Of a stretch of DNA of 64,000 nt, positions 1-10,121 are shown one piece after another. This DNA is from Vibrio artabrorum (GTDB lineage: Bacteria > Pseudomonadota > Gammaproteobacteria > Enterobacterales > Vibrionaceae): NCBI RefSeq assembly GCF_024347295.1, contig NZ_AP025458.1, positions 124,001-188,000 on the forward strand. Direction: 5' to 3'. Below the pieces are notes generated by a model that saw nothing but the letters and a program-made list of their open reading frames with translations, was not told the origin of the DNA and ran no database searches. Numbering within the stretch: the first letter of the stretch is position 1; every line of letters begins with the position of its first letter. The translations under genes were made by a program, and so were the position numbers.

Positions 1-52
1 CAATCTCAATGACTGAAGGGAGGAGATGAGATAAATCTTTTTTTATAGGCAT
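1..52 (-). CDS. cysQ: CysQ N-terminus, 3'(2'),5'-bisphosphate nucleotidase (partial)
   Basis: Only the first 17 codons are inside the window; the gene runs off the left edge. The reverse strand from position 52 reads MPIKKDLSHLLPSVIEI, which resembles the N-terminus of Vibrio CysQ. CysQ removes the 3' phosphate from PAP/PAPS in sulfate assimilation. It lies 36 bp downstream of nudE on the same strand, a neighbour order common in vibrios. The call rests on 17 residues plus context, so it is moderate. Confidence 0.55.
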   Translation of the reverse strand, partial: MPIKKDLSHLLPSVIEI

Positions 53-88
53 AAATGTTCTCTTACGCTTCGAGTGAGCCTGTTCGTT

Positions 89-640
89 CTAATTGTTGTT
101 TAAGGTTCGAAGGGTTAATAGTAGTGCGGTAATACTACGAGCCTCACAGAAGTCGAGATGCGTTAATAACTCTTCGGCTTGAGCAAGGGGCCAACGTACA
201 ATATCCAGTGGTTCGGGTTCATCACCTTCTAGTTTCTCTGGGTAGAGTTCTTGTGCGATAAACAGTGTCATTTTGCTAGAGAAGTAAGAGGGCGCAAGGA
301 TCACTTCCTTTAGTGGGGTGAGTTTGTTGGCACCAAAACCAATCTCTTCTTTTAGCTCACGAACGGCGGCTTCATTCGGTTGTTCACCTGAGTCAATGAG
401 GCCTTTTGGAAAGCCCAGTTCATAGCGTTCTGTGCCCGCGGCGTATTCACGGACTAATAAAATATCGCCTTGTTCAGTAATCGGAACCATCATCACAGCA
501 TGGCGCCCACTCGGTTTCATGCGTTCGTAAGTTCGCTGTTCGCCGTTTGAAAAGCGCAAATCAAGAGATTCGATAGAGAACAGTTTTGATTGAGCGACAG
601 TTTGCTGAGCCAAAATTTCGGGCTTGGTCCTTTTTGTCAT
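89..640 (-). CDS. nudE: ADP compounds hydrolase NudE (Nudix hydrolase)
   Basis: 183 aa, the usual NudE length. The Nudix box is complete at about residues 79-101: a glycine, GEQ, then REL.EEIG (G-x5-E-x7-REUxEExGU). NudE hydrolyses ADP-ribose, NADH and Ap3A-type ADP compounds in the cytoplasm. It is on the minus strand upstream of cysQ, so the two are probably cotranscribed. The ATG start gives the expected MTKRTKPEIL N-terminus. Nothing unusual is visible. Confidence 0.9.
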   Translation of the reverse strand: MTKRTKPEILAQQTVAQSKLFSIESLDLRFSNGEQRTYERMKPSGRHAVMMVPITEQGDILLVREYAAGTERYELGFPKGLIDSGEQPNEAAVRELKEEIGFGANKLTPLKEVILAPSYFSSKMTLFIAQELYPEKLEGDEPEPLDIVRWPLAQAEELLTHLDFCEARSITALLLTLRTLNNN

Positions 641-852
641 TGCGCTCGCTCCTTAACTCATTGAGGTTCTTTCTTATAAAGTCATTCTAATATAGGGGAA
701 ATGACGTTGAGTTCCTAGATCCGAGTTTTTATATCCTAGAATTATTAGAGCAAGAACCGATTGCGATCACTTGAATACCTTACTGCAAATGGTAACGAGC
801 GGTGTTGAACGAGACATCACGGCTCGGAAGTGTTTCTGCTGTTTCAAATACA

Positions 853-884
853 AAAAAGGTTGATGCTTACGCATCAACCTTTTG
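853..884 (-). terminator. Rho-independent terminator of nfuA
   Basis: Perfect stem AAAGGTTGATGC / GCATCAACCTTT with a 4-nt loop (TTAC). A-rich sequence on the left reads as the U tract of the leftward transcript. It lies 42 bp after the nfuA stop. Confidence 0.85.
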
Positions 885-925
885 ATTGAATACCTTACTT
901 GGTATCGCTAAGACAGCATAAGTGT

Positions 926-1510
926 CTAGTAGTAAGAGTGCTCACCACGATCGTGCTCAGTGGCATCACGAACAGCCGTTAGTTCACCTTCAAACTGTTG
1001 AAGAAGCTCTTTTTCGATGCCTTCTTTTAGCGTTACATCAACCATAGAACAACCGTTACAGCCGCCACCAAATGCAACGATAGCCGCACCGTCTTCAGTG
1101 ATTTCCACCAAGCTTACGTGACCACCGTGACCAGCAAGCTGTGGGTTAACTTGTGTTTGAATGGCGTATTCAACGCGTTCTACAAGTGGCGCATCATCAG
1201 AGACTTTACGCATTTTAGCATTTGGTGCTTTCAGTGTGAGTTGAGAGCCCATTTTATCCGTCACGAAGTCAATCTCAGCTTCGTCTAAGAATGGTAGGCT
1301 TAACTCATCTACGTATGCAGAGAATGCTTCGAAAGAAAGCTTGGTATCAGACGCTTCGATAGCATCTGTTGGACAGTAAGAAACACCACACTCAGCGTTT
1401 TGTGTGCCTGGGTTTACCACGAACACACGAATGTTTGTCCCTTCAGGCTGCTGTGACAGCAGATTGGCAAAGTGAGTTTGAGCTGTTTCTGTAATAGTAA
1501 TATTTGACAC
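926..1510 (-). CDS. nfuA: Fe-S biogenesis protein NfuA
   Basis: 194 aa from a GTG start at 1510 ([11 protein letters not shown]), matching the family's usual N-terminus; the longer upstream reading has no family counterpart. An A-type-like N-terminal domain (with [15 protein letters not shown]) is followed by a C-terminal Nfu domain carrying the CxxC cluster site in [15 protein letters not shown]. The protein ends GEHSYY as in E. coli NfuA. It carries and transfers [4Fe-4S] clusters under oxidative stress or iron limitation. It lies downstream of comF on the same strand, with 110 bp between them. Confidence 0.93.
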   Translation of the reverse strand: MSNITITETAQTHFANLLSQQPEGTNIRVFVVNPGTQNAECGVSYCPTDAIEASDTKLSFEAFSAYVDELSLPFLDEAEIDFVTDKMGSQLTLKAPNAKMRKVSDDAPLVERVEYAIQTQVNPQLAGHGGHVSLVEITEDGAAIVAFGGGCNGCSMVDVTLKEGIEKELLQQFEGELTAVRDATEHDRGEHSYY

Positions 1511-1620
1511 GACGAATACCTGAGTAGATTTGTAGGTTATTAGCGCCATTCTACCCCTGTCAGATTTGTAATTCAGCCCTTTTTTTGTTGGATTGCTGTA
1601 CAAGTTGTGATTGACAGCTT

Positions 1621-2334
1621 TTATCCCGAGGGCTCAGGAGTACGGCAGATACAGTAAATATCAATCCTTTTAACGCCCACATCAAGCAGTAATTGGCATA
1701 ATTGATACACAGTACTGCCGGTGGTTACAACATCATCAATTATCGCGACGTGAGAGGGGATTGTTTCTTCAACATCTTGTTTTCGCAGTGCAAAGGCGTT
1801 GTTTAGATTGTGTAATCGTGCAGATTTGGACAGCCCTTGTTGAGAAGCGGTTGAACGAATTCGACGAAATAGCACCTCATCTTTAACGCCAAGCTCTTGA
1901 GCGGTGTAATTCGCTAGCAGCTGACTCTGATTAAAGCCACGATGAATGTATCGACGCCAATACAACGGTACACTGGTGATCAGCGGAGCAGGATGTTCGA
2001 CACGTGATGCTAATAATTTTGCCAGATCGCGTGCCAACCAAAACTTATCGGCGTACTTCATTTGTTGGATATAACGTGCCGTTGGGAAGGTGTAGTCACC
2101 GACGCAATAGAGACGATGCCAAGGTGGAGGTTTTGATAAGCATTCACCACATTGAGCGACAGTGACTCGCGTTGTTAAGCCACATCGCTGACAGCGTGGG
2201 GTAGGTTCAAATAGCCTAAGGCAACAATCACACCATCGAGGATGTGTATCGCTGGGGAGTTTATCGAGCTTGCACAGATGGCACTGAGGCGTGACCAGAC
2301 GTGGTGTGTGTTTTTGTAGCCAATCGGATAACAT
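1621..2334 (-). CDS. comF: ComF family phosphoribosyltransferase-like protein
   Basis: 237 aa from the ATG at 2334; a TTG three codons upstream is less likely. The N-terminus has paired Cys motifs (CHLCKL, CDCC, CQRCG, CGEC) forming zinc-ribbon-like fingers. The C-terminal half is a phosphoribosyltransferase fold with the PRPP-binding loop [16 protein letters not shown] at about residues 195-210. ComF is needed for natural transformation in Haemophilus and Vibrio. It is divergent from bioH across a 93-bp gap, the standard bioH/comF/nfuA arrangement in gammaproteobacteria. Confidence 0.88.
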   Translation of the reverse strand: MLSDWLQKHTPRLVTPQCHLCKLDKLPSDTHPRWCDCCLRLFEPTPRCQRCGLTTRVTVAQCGECLSKPPPWHRLYCVGDYTFPTARYIQQMKYADKFWLARDLAKLLASRVEHPAPLITSVPLYWRRYIHRGFNQSQLLANYTAQELGVKDEVLFRRIRSTASQQGLSKSARLHNLNNAFALRKQDVEETIPSHVAIIDDVVTTGSTVYQLCQLLLDVGVKRIDIYCICRTPEPSG

Positions 2335-2427
2335 AGCCCGCAATGCTTTTGGGTGATGGTGTTCTTTGGACTAACCATACTAAAAAGCGCGGATTATCGC
2401 TGATGGAAAAAGTAGGGAATATTGAGA

Positions 2428-3204
2428 ATGAGTGATGGGTTATATTGGCATGTTTCTGGGCAAGGGCCTGATTTAGTGCTGGTTCATGGCTGGGGAATGA
2501 ACGGTGCGGTATGGCAACAAACCGTTGAGGCATTACACGCTGACTTTCGAGTGCATGTTGTCGACCTTCCGGGCTATGGACACAGCGCGCACTGTCACGC
2601 TCAAGATCTTGAAGAGATTGCTCAACAACTGTTGGCTGAAGCACCTAAACACGCTATTTGGGTGGGTTGGTCACTGGGTGGTTTGGTTGCGACACACATG
2701 GCACTTCATCATTCCGATTATGTGAGTAAACTGGTGACGGTAGCCAGTTCTCCTAAATTCGCCGCTGCAAAAGAGCCAGTGTTATGGCGAGGCATTCAAC
2801 CCAATGTATTAACGGCTTTCACTGAGCAGTTAGTGGAAGACTTTCAGACGACTATTGAACGCTTTATGGCACTGCAAGCGATGGGCAGTCCTTCAGCAAG
2901 GCAAGATGTAAAACAGCTCAAGCAAGCGATACTGTCGCGCCCGTTGCCAAATCCTGACTCATTGTTGGCAGGACTAAAGATGCTGTCAGATGTCGACCTG
3001 CGCGAACAACTGCCTGAGATTTCAGTACCAATGCTGCGCTTGTATGGTCGACTAGATAGGCTGGTACCAATAAAAGTTGCCAAAGATCTAGGTAATGCAC
3101 TGCCTCATACCGAGCAATATATTTTTACTCAGTCTTCTCATGCGCCATTCATGACCGAAGCCGATGCCTTTTGCAGTGAACTGGTCAGCTTCGCGCAAAA
3201 ATAA
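2428..3204 (+). CDS. bioH: Pimeloyl-[ACP] methyl ester carboxylesterase BioH
   Basis: 258 aa alpha/beta hydrolase starting at the ATG at 2428 (MSDGLYWHVSG); a TTG six bases upstream is less likely. The oxyanion region is VLVHGWGMNG. The nucleophile elbow is GWSLGG with serine near residue 80. An acid follows in LYGRLDRLVP and the histidine in SSHAPF near the C-terminus. BioH cleaves the methyl ester of pimeloyl-ACP in the early biotin pathway. Length and motifs fit. Confidence 0.92.
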   Translation: MSDGLYWHVSGQGPDLVLVHGWGMNGAVWQQTVEALHADFRVHVVDLPGYGHSAHCHAQDLEEIAQQLLAEAPKHAIWVGWSLGGLVATHMALHHSDYVSKLVTVASSPKFAAAKEPVLWRGIQPNVLTAFTEQLVEDFQTTIERFMALQAMGSPSARQDVKQLKQAILSRPLPNPDSLLAGLKMLSDVDLREQLPEISVPMLRLYGRLDRLVPIKVAKDLGNALPHTEQYIFTQSSHAPFMTEADAFCSELVSFAQK

Positions 3205-3377
3205 TCGCTAAATTTATCGTCGGTGTGGTCGATATATGATCAACCAAGGCGTTACATGACACTCAGACCTCACTCTCTCCTGAGTTGATTGTGACAAGTT
3301 GGGCTATGCCTGTTGTACTGACTCAGTGCAATAGCGTTATGGCAATAGCGATGGGCGATTTTTGAGGAGAGTTCGCG

Positions 3378-3851
3378 ATGATTGTGTCACCTGCAACAGC
3401 AGTGAGTGTGCCATTAATCGCCCCATCTGTTAATGTGCAAACCGAGCAAGTTGCGCGTGATAATAAAGTTCGAGAACCCGTTGCTCCCGCCGTAGCATTG
3501 GCGAAAACCAATGCAGAGCGAAAGGTGAAATCGGACGATAAGCGAAGGCAGCAGTCGGCTTGGGATCCTTCAGACCATCCTGGTTATGAAATGGAGAACG
3601 AGTCAGAGGCCAATTCGATTAGCCAAGAAGAGCCACAAGATCCTTTTGAGCGGTTGTTCAACTTATTGGCATTGAGAACATACAGTGCTGACCAAGGAAA
3701 GGGCTATACCATGCGTTTCCGCCTGCCAAAGCATGTTTTAGATGCGGCGATTCAAGAGGGACAGATGGAGAAACGACGTAAGGTCATAAAATATCATTAT
3801 GGTCATGCTGTTGCGCCTCATGCTTCATCAGGAATGCTGGTTGTTTTATAA
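3378..3851 (+). CDS. Hypothetical protein, Vibrio-type
   Basis: 157 aa, not assigned to a named family. The N-terminal two-thirds is low in hydrophobics, rich in Lys/Glu/Ser/Pro and probably disordered. The C-terminal 60 residues, from PFERLFNLLALRTYSAD, look folded and end VAPHASSGMLVVL. There is no signal peptide or membrane segment. AGGAGA sits 8 nt upstream of the ATG, a good ribosome site. It stands alone between bioH and a shared terminator facing tex. Codon use is like its neighbours. Function unknown. Confidence 0.7.
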   Translation: MIVSPATAVSVPLIAPSVNVQTEQVARDNKVREPVAPAVALAKTNAERKVKSDDKRRQQSAWDPSDHPGYEMENESEANSISQEEPQDPFERLFNLLALRTYSADQGKGYTMRFRLPKHVLDAAIQEGQMEKRRKVIKYHYGHAVAPHASSGMLVVL

Positions 3852-3937
3852 ACGAGTTGTTTTATCAACCAGTTGTGTTGTGAACGGATCACAAAACGAC
3901 ACAGCCGGCCATTCGTGTCTTTTTTGAACACATAATA

Positions 3938-3969
3938 AAAACCTGCATACCCTAAGGGATGCAGGTTTT
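3938..3969. terminator. Bidirectional terminator between hypothetical and tex
   Basis: Stem AAAACCTGCAT / ATGCAGGTTTT with an inner CCC/GGG pair and TAA loop. T-rich on the right and A-rich on the left, it can end transcripts from both converging genes. Confidence 0.85.
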
Positions 3970-4039
3970 CTGTTTTAGGCGATTCAGTTTTGATGAAAGT
4001 TAAACCGACGCTTTAATCATTGTTTCGCTATCACAAGGG

Positions 4040-6370
4040 TTATTTCTTCGCTTTAGCAAAGGCAGCCGCAAAAGCGCCCCCCATCGCCGCGTTTTGTTGC
4101 GGCTCCTCACGGCGACGTTGTCCACCTTGTGAGTTTTGGTTCGGGCGGTTTTGTGCGCGAGGTGCAGTTGAGCGTTGTGCACGGTTGTCTTGTCCTGGTT
4201 CATCTTTCATACGCATGCTGAGCGCAATACGTTTACGCTGAACATCCACTTCCATGACCTTCACTTTGACGATATCTCCCGCTTTCACCACTTCACGTGG
4301 ATCAGAGACAAAGCGGTCAGTTAACGCTGAAATATGCACTAAGCCGTCTTGGTGAACCCCAATATCAACGAAGGCACCAAAGTTCGCTACGTTCGAAACC
4401 ACACCTTCTAAGATCATGCCCGGTTCTAGATCAGACATGCTGTTGACGCCATCGGCGAAGGTGGCCGTCTTGAATTCTGGGCGAGGGTCACGACCCGGCT
4501 TATCGAGCTCTTTGATGATGTCAGTTACGGTTGGTACACCAAAACTGTCATTGGTGTAATCCACGGCGTGTAAACCACGTAAGAACGCTGTGTTACCCAC
4601 CAGAGACTTGATGTCTTTTTGGTTTTTCTCGGCAATGGTTTTGACGACAGGGTAAGCTTCTGGGTGAACCGAGGATGCATCCAGTGGGTTCTTACCATCC
4701 ATAATACGGAGGAAACCAGCACACTGTTCAAAGGCTTTTGGCCCCAAACGTGCAACCTTTTTCAAGGTAGTACGTGCTTCAAAGCGACCGTTTTCATCAC
4801 GGAAATCCACGATGTTCTGAGCGATGGTGCTCGAAAGGCCAGCAACACGAGTCAACAGCGCAGCAGAAGCGGTATTCACGTCCACACCAACCGCGTTTAC
4901 ACAGTCTTCGACAATCGCATCTAGGCGCTTAGCAAGCATGGTCTGGCTAACGTCGTGTTGGTATTGGCCCACACCGATCGATTTAGGGTCAATCTTCACC
5001 AATTCTGCCAGTGGATCTTGTAGGCGGCGAGCGATAGATACCGCACCACGGATCGACACGTCCATGTTCGGGAACTCTTTTGCTGCTAACTCAGACGCAG
5101 AATACACCGATGCGCCGGCTTCGCTGACAATGATCTTTTGCGCTGTTAGATTGCCGCGTTTAATTACGTCAGCCACAAAGCTGTCGGTTTCGCGTGAAGC
5201 GGTACCGTTACCAATGGCAATCAGATCAACATTAAATTGACGAACCAGTTGCTCAACCACGTGGGCTGATTTGTCGTATTGCTTTTGTGGTGGGTGAGGG
5301 TAAATGGTTTCTGTCGCCAGAACCTTACCGGTTGAATCCACGACCGCGATTTTTGAACCGGTACGTAAACCGGGATCCAAGCCTAAGGTTGCTCGAGGGC
5401 CAGCCGGCGCTGCCATTAAAAGATCTTTTAAGTTGGTGGCAAACACTTCAATCGCTTCGATTTCAGCACGTTCTTTCATCGCGCCCATCAATTCGGTTTC
5501 CATGTGCATAGACACCTTGATACGCCATGCCCAACTAATCACTTGCTTACGCCATGCATCGGCAGGCGCGCTGCTTAAGGTAATGCCGTAGTGGTCTGAG
5601 ATGATGCTCTCACAGTAGGAACCACGTACACCTTCTTCTTGCTCTGGATCGGCGTTCATTGCTAACGTTAGAAAGCCTTCATTACGGCCTCGTAGCATGG
5701 CAAGCGCTCGGTGCGAAGGCACTTTGTTTAGCGTTTCGTTGTGTTCGAAGTAGTCTTTAAACTTCTCGCCTTCATGCTCTTTGCCTGCGACGACACGAGC
5801 GACTAGCTCAGCATTGCGGTTTAGGTGTTGGCGAACCTTCTCAAGCAGATTCGCGTCTTCTGCAATGCGTTCCATGATGATCGCACGTGCGCCATCGAGT
5901 GCTGCTTTGGTGTCAGCAATGCCTTTGTCGCTGCTGATGAAGTGAGCCGCTTCGGTTTCAGGATCGTGCTGTGGCTCGTTCCATAGCATATCGGCCAGGG
6001 GTTCTAGGCCCGCTTCAATCGCGATCTGACCTTTGGTACGACGCTTTGGCTTGTATGGTAGGTATAAGTCTTCTAGGCGAGTCTTGCTGTCGGCTTGCGT
6101 GATCTCTCGCTCTAATTCTGGCGTGAGTTTACCTTGGTCTTGAATTGATTTTAGAATCGTTTGACGACGATCGTCGAGTTCGCGAAGGTAAGAAAGACGA
6201 CTATCGAGGTTACGCAGTTGGGTATCGTCTAAGCCACCTGTGACTTCTTTACGGTAGCGGGCAATAAAGGGAACAGTGTTACCGTCATCAATTAGGTTTA
6301 CTGCGGCGGTGACTTGTTCTGAACGAACATTCAGTTCTTCAGCAATCAGTCGACAGATAGCTTGGCTCAT
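4040..6370 (-). CDS. tex: Tex, S1-domain transcription accessory / RNA-binding protein
   Basis: 776 aa, full length. The order is an N-terminal helical Tex domain, a YqgF/RNase H-like domain ([17 protein letters not shown], near residue 335), helix-hairpin-helix repeats ([19 protein letters not shown]), and an S1 domain near residues 655-725 ([22 protein letters not shown]). The tail is rich in Gln, Asn and Arg. Tex binds nucleic acid and affects transcription and RNA stability; in some species it influences toxin expression. It is a monocistronic leftward gene. Confidence 0.93.
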   Translation of the reverse strand: MSQAICRLIAEELNVRSEQVTAAVNLIDDGNTVPFIARYRKEVTGGLDDTQLRNLDSRLSYLRELDDRRQTILKSIQDQGKLTPELEREITQADSKTRLEDLYLPYKPKRRTKGQIAIEAGLEPLADMLWNEPQHDPETEAAHFISSDKGIADTKAALDGARAIIMERIAEDANLLEKVRQHLNRNAELVARVVAGKEHEGEKFKDYFEHNETLNKVPSHRALAMLRGRNEGFLTLAMNADPEQEEGVRGSYCESIISDHYGITLSSAPADAWRKQVISWAWRIKVSMHMETELMGAMKERAEIEAIEVFATNLKDLLMAAPAGPRATLGLDPGLRTGSKIAVVDSTGKVLATETIYPHPPQKQYDKSAHVVEQLVRQFNVDLIAIGNGTASRETDSFVADVIKRGNLTAQKIIVSEAGASVYSASELAAKEFPNMDVSIRGAVSIARRLQDPLAELVKIDPKSIGVGQYQHDVSQTMLAKRLDAIVEDCVNAVGVDVNTASAALLTRVAGLSSTIAQNIVDFRDENGRFEARTTLKKVARLGPKAFEQCAGFLRIMDGKNPLDASSVHPEAYPVVKTIAEKNQKDIKSLVGNTAFLRGLHAVDYTNDSFGVPTVTDIIKELDKPGRDPRPEFKTATFADGVNSMSDLEPGMILEGVVSNVANFGAFVDIGVHQDGLVHISALTDRFVSDPREVVKAGDIVKVKVMEVDVQRKRIALSMRMKDEPGQDNRAQRSTAPRAQNRPNQNSQGGQRRREEPQQNAAMGGAFAAAFAKAKK

Positions 6371-6488
6371 CCGATGAATCTCTTATTTAATATCGTGACC
6401 AATACATGGGGGTGAGCGTACGCTTTTTCTAGCTTTGGTTGTGTAATTATCCTGTCAGAAACCGAATTTCCTTTTGTGACGCTGACTG

Positions 6489-6506
6489 TGTGCGAGATCT
6501 CTTACA
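6489..6506. promoter_or_regulatory. GacA/VarA (UvrY)-type upstream activating box for the Csr RNA
   Basis: TGTGCG-AGATCT-CTTACA matches the 18-bp GacA/UvrY consensus TGTAAG-N6-CTTACA with a perfect right half and two changes in the left half. It lies about 160-180 bp upstream of the inferred start of the GGA-rich RNA, the spacing typical of csr/rsm RNA promoters. Confidence 0.7.
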
Positions 6507-6665
6507 AGTGATGTGCGACTAAGTCACTTTAAACCTATGTAATTGTCTTAATTTTGATGTAACACGTTGATTTGTAATGCCTTGTTGGGTTTTGCCCCTA
6601 TTGACCACAATAAAAGTTTTTTCGGCCTATCTAGGAAACTCGTTCAATTACCGTATAGTTATCTT

Positions 6666-6974
6666 GTCGACAGGGAGTTGGCAGGAACAGGAAAAAGCCT
6701 AATGGACTAGGTATCTTCAGGATGAAGATTTGATGACTTAGGATGAGTGATCAGCAAGGAAGTGATGATCTCTGGATGAGATTCGCCCGTCAGGATGACA
6801 GGCTAGTATGGACACCGCTAGGATGGCGATGAACAAAAAGGAAATCGGTTAAAGGATTTAGCCTCGATCAAGGAAAGATGCAGGGAGCACCTTATCTCGA
6901 AGAGATAAACAGTAGCCGGATTGCTGCGATAGAGACTTAACCCCGCAGGCGCAAGCCTAGCGGGGTTTTCTTTT
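6666..6974 (+). ncRNA. CsrB-family regulatory RNA (CsrA-sequestering)
   Basis: About 310 nt with no coding potential. It holds some 16 GGA trinucleotides, many as AGGA or CAGGAT, spread over 6672-6930, which is the signature of CsrB/C/D RNAs that titrate CsrA. A candidate -10 (TATAGT, 6654-6659) precedes it. A strong terminator closes it: ACCCCGC-AGGC, GCAA loop, GCCT-AGCGGGGT, then TTTTCTTTT. An upstream VarA-type box supports the assignment. Vibrios carry several copies (csrB, C, D); which one this is cannot be told here. It lies between tex and greB, both on the other strand. Confidence 0.87.
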
Positions 6975-7015
6975 GTCTGGCGTTTGTGATTTTAGATCGT
7001 GTGGTTGAGCAGCGG

Positions 7016-7495
7016 TTAATTCTCTGTGTAGTGAATGGCATTGATGAACCACTCTTTGTCGCCTTCCGGTGTGTTTACCGTAAACTCATCATCCACTTCT
7101 TTTTTGAGCAGAGCGCGCGCCATCGGTGAATCGATAGACACGTAATTTTTCACGCCGCCATAGATCTCATCGGGGCCAACAATACGGAATGTTTTGATAT
7201 CACCAGCATCATTCTCAATCTCGACCCAAGCTCCGAAAAACACTTTGCCTTCTTGCTGTGGTGAGTAATCCACGACCTTAACCTGATCAAGCCGTTTTCT
7301 TAGATAACGAACCCGTCGATCGATCTCTCGAAGGCGTTTTTTGTTGTATTGATAGTCTGCGTTTTCACTGCGATCACCAAGGCTAGCAGCCCAAGTTACT
7401 TTTTTGGTGACCTCGGGACGGTCTTCTCGCCACAAAAAATTGAGCTCAGCGGTAAGTCTTTCATAACCTTCGCGAGTAATTAGGTTTGTTTTCAT
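7016..7495 (-). CDS. greB: Transcription elongation factor GreB
   Basis: 159 aa. The N-terminal coiled-coil domain carries the Gre acidic tip in a GDRSENADYQYNKKRLREID stretch (residues about 40-60). The C-terminal FKBP-like domain contains IVGPDEIYGG. GreB enters the RNA polymerase secondary channel and stimulates transcript cleavage in backtracked complexes. The ATG start at 7495 gives the standard MKTNLITREGYERL. It is divergent from ompR, as in E. coli. Confidence 0.95.
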   Translation of the reverse strand: MKTNLITREGYERLTAELNFLWREDRPEVTKKVTWAASLGDRSENADYQYNKKRLREIDRRVRYLRKRLDQVKVVDYSPQQEGKVFFGAWVEIENDAGDIKTFRIVGPDEIYGGVKNYVSIDSPMARALLKKEVDDEFTVNTPEGDKEWFINAIHYTEN

Positions 7496-7673
7496 AAATC
7501 TGGCTTAATGAAATGATGTTCTAAAATAGAATATATAGAAAGGCAACACACGTTAACAATTCTTTAGGCGACTTTTTCTCAAAAAATGTTACATTTTTAA
7601 TGTCTTATACCCATACACAATTTACCAAGGATGCTTAGCCTTAGGTTTGAGTTTTAATAGGTGGAACCATTAC

Positions 7674-8393
7674 ATGCAAGAAAACTATAAAATTTTAGTG
7701 GTCGATGACGACGCTCGATTACGTGCATTGTTAGAGCGCTATTTGTCAGAGCAGGGCTTTCAAGTGCGTAGCGTGGCAAACAGTGAGCAGATGGACCGCC
7801 TGTTAACTCGTGAAAATTTTCACTTGATGGTATTGGATTTAATGTTGCCGGGTGAAGATGGTCTATCGATCTGTCGCCGTCTACGAAATGCCAATAACTC
7901 TCTCCCTATCTTAATGTTGACGGCAAAGGGCGATGAAGTGGATCGTATCGTGGGTTTGGAAGTCGGAGCAGATGATTACCTACCCAAACCATTTAACCCG
8001 CGTGAGCTATTAGCGCGTATTAAAGCGGTGATGCGTCGCCAAGTGATTGAAGCGCCGGGGGCGCCAAGCTCGGAAGAGTCTGTGGTTGAGTTTGGTGAGT
8101 TTCGCTTAAACCTAGGCACTCGAGAGATGTTTCGTGGTGAAGAACCTATGCCGCTGACTTCTGGTGAGTTTGCGGTGCTCAAGTCGCTCGTGATGAATGC
8201 TCGTGAGCCTATGTCTCGTGATAAATTGATGAACATGGCTCGTGGCCGTGAGTATTCAGCAATGGAGCGTTCTATCGATGTTCAGATTTCACGCCTGCGT
8301 CGTCTTGTTGAAGAAGATCCAAGTAAACCTCGTTATATCCAAACGGTATGGGGTTTGGGGTATGTATTTGTTCCTGATGGCAAAGCGGTTTAA
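7674..8393 (+). CDS. ompR: Osmolarity response regulator OmpR
   Basis: 239 aa from the ATG at 7674, preceded by GGTGGA; the family starts MQENYKILVVDDD. It has a receiver domain with the acidic pair DDD, phospho-acceptor Asp in LDLMLPGEDG and Lys in LPKPFNP. The C-terminal winged helix contains RSIDVQISRLRRLVEEDP and the end of the wing, VWGLGYVFVPDG. It works with EnvZ to control porins and other envelope genes. The 167-bp gap to envZ is longer than the overlap seen in E. coli. Confidence 0.95.
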   Translation: MQENYKILVVDDDARLRALLERYLSEQGFQVRSVANSEQMDRLLTRENFHLMVLDLMLPGEDGLSICRRLRNANNSLPILMLTAKGDEVDRIVGLEVGADDYLPKPFNPRELLARIKAVMRRQVIEAPGAPSSEESVVEFGEFRLNLGTREMFRGEEPMPLTSGEFAVLKSLVMNAREPMSRDKLMNMARGREYSAMERSIDVQISRLRRLVEEDPSKPRYIQTVWGLGYVFVPDGKAV

Positions 8394-8560
8394 GACCGGT
8401 TAATCGGTTATCTACCGGTTTCATCGGTTCTGTGAGCAGAATGGTTTATTTACGGGTCATCTCATTGATATGTGATGGCCCTTTTTGTATTTAACACAAT
8501 GAGTTAGAGTTATAGTTTCGATTATATCTTTGTTTCTCTAACTTCCAATTTAGGTCTCCT

Positions 8561-9862
8561 ATGCGCATACGTAGCTCCTTTACTCAGTCGATAGTGCTCT
8601 TCTTAACCCTATTGGTTGCCAGCCAAATTTTTTCTTATTATGCGGTGTTCAATTATGCACTGATGCCGAGTTTACAGCAGTTTAATAAGATCTTAGCCCA
8701 TGAGCTAAATATCGTATTGAACCAAGGAGATGAAATCGATTTAGATATTGATGTGCCATTGCGTCAGCGCGTGCTTGAGCAGTTAGGTGTCACCGTTCAT
8801 GCTAAAGATAGCCAAGCGGCGGATGAGTATTATCATGCTGTCTCGATTGACCTGATGAGCGAGGAGATGACCAAAGAGCTGGGCTCAGAAACGGAAGTGC
8901 GTCTGATTTCGGGCAAAGACAGCTATGTGCTATGGATGGATATTGCAAAGTTACCGAATTCCTTGATTCGTATTCCGCTGTCAGAGTTACAAGAAGAAGA
9001 TTTCGCTCCTCTCTTTCGTAATAGTTTAGTCATGGCGCTGTTGATTGTAGTGGGGGGGTGGTTGTTTATTCGACTGCAAAATCGCCCGTTAATTACATTG
9101 GAAAAAGCGGCGCAAGGTGTTGGGCGCGGTGAAATACCCCCGCCGCTGCCAGTGCAAGGTGCACAAGAAATTCGTTCAGTCACTCGAGCTTTTAATCAGA
9201 TGTCGAAAGGCATCCAAGAACTGGAAGAAGACCGAGCGTTATTGATGGCGGGGATCAGTCACGATCTACGTACACCATTGACTCGTATTCGTTTGGCGAC
9301 GGAGATGATGTCACCAGAAGACAGCTATTTAGCGGATGGGATCATCAGTGACACTGAAGAGTGTAATGAAATCATCAGTCAGTTTATGGATTACCTTAAA
9401 CCTGTCGATCGATCATCATTCCAAGCCGTGTTTGTCGATGATATTGCTCGTGAGGTGTCCAGTTCTGAAGGGGGTTACGAGGTGCAGATTGAAACCGATA
9501 TTCCACAGTCAATGAAGCCTGCGCTAGGTAACCCAATCGCGATGAAACGTGCGGTGAGTAACTTGGTGGTGAATGCGCTGCGTTACGGCAATGGTTGGGT
9601 TAAGGTGTCGACCGGTATGACGGCCGATAATAAGCTCGCTTGGGTGACGGTGGAAGATAATGGCCCGGGTATCCCACAAGACCAGATCGGTAAGTTGTTT
9701 GAACCCTTTACGCGTGGTGACACGGCTCGTGGCAGTGAAGGGACCGGCTTAGGCTTGGCGATCGTTAAACGCATTGTTAGTCAGCACCAAGGAGCCGTGG
9801 TGGTTAATAACCGAAGTGAGGGTGGTTTGAAGGCGCAGATCAGTTTCCCGGTTAAGCCCTAG
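8561..9862 (+). CDS. envZ: Osmosensor histidine kinase EnvZ
   Basis: 433 aa inner-membrane kinase. TM1 spans about residues 9-32, the periplasmic sensor about 33-155, and TM2 about 156-172 ([15 protein letters not shown]). HAMP follows, then the H-box [17 protein letters not shown] with the phospho-accepting histidine near residue 232. The ATP-binding N, G1 and G2 boxes follow ([31 protein letters not shown]). It partners OmpR immediately upstream. Confidence 0.95.
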   Translation: MRIRSSFTQSIVLFLTLLVASQIFSYYAVFNYALMPSLQQFNKILAHELNIVLNQGDEIDLDIDVPLRQRVLEQLGVTVHAKDSQAADEYYHAVSIDLMSEEMTKELGSETEVRLISGKDSYVLWMDIAKLPNSLIRIPLSELQEEDFAPLFRNSLVMALLIVVGGWLFIRLQNRPLITLEKAAQGVGRGEIPPPLPVQGAQEIRSVTRAFNQMSKGIQELEEDRALLMAGISHDLRTPLTRIRLATEMMSPEDSYLADGIISDTEECNEIISQFMDYLKPVDRSSFQAVFVDDIAREVSSSEGGYEVQIETDIPQSMKPALGNPIAMKRAVSNLVVNALRYGNGWVKVSTGMTADNKLAWVTVEDNGPGIPQDQIGKLFEPFTRGDTARGSEGTGLGLAIVKRIVSQHQGAVVVNNRSEGGLKAQISFPVKP

Positions 9863-9999
9863 TTGTTATCGGTCCGTGTGACGACGATGAGTGTGGTTCG
9901 GGAAGCGGTTAAGAGTTCCCCGACTCAGTCATGCTTACCTCTCGGGGATGACGAATTGCTAACCATGGACCTTGATGATGGAAGTTTACTTTGATCGTT

Positions 10000-10033
10000 A
10001 TTCCCTATCGTAAGGAGCGAACGAGTAGGGAAT
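10000..10033. repeat. Intergenic palindrome between envZ and recG
   Basis: ATTCCCTA (10000-10007) pairs with TAGGGAAT (10026-10033), with an inner CG/CG pair. Neither flank has a U tract, so it is not a normal terminator. It resembles dispersed intergenic hairpins of vibrio chromosomes. No second copy was recognised in this window. Confidence 0.45.
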
Positions 10034-10067
10034 CTCGTTCTTGATTGATGAAAGTAACGTGCATGAA

Positions 10068-10091
10068 AAAGGCTTCCTTGTGGAAGCCTTT
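10068..10091 (-). terminator. recG terminator
   Basis: Perfect stem AAAGGCTTCC / GGAAGCCTTT, TTGT loop, with A-rich sequence before the left arm acting as the U tract of the leftward transcript; 30 bp after the recG stop. Confidence 0.85.
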
Positions 10092-10121
10092 CTACGTTTT
10101 AAGCCGGAATATGAGGGCTAA

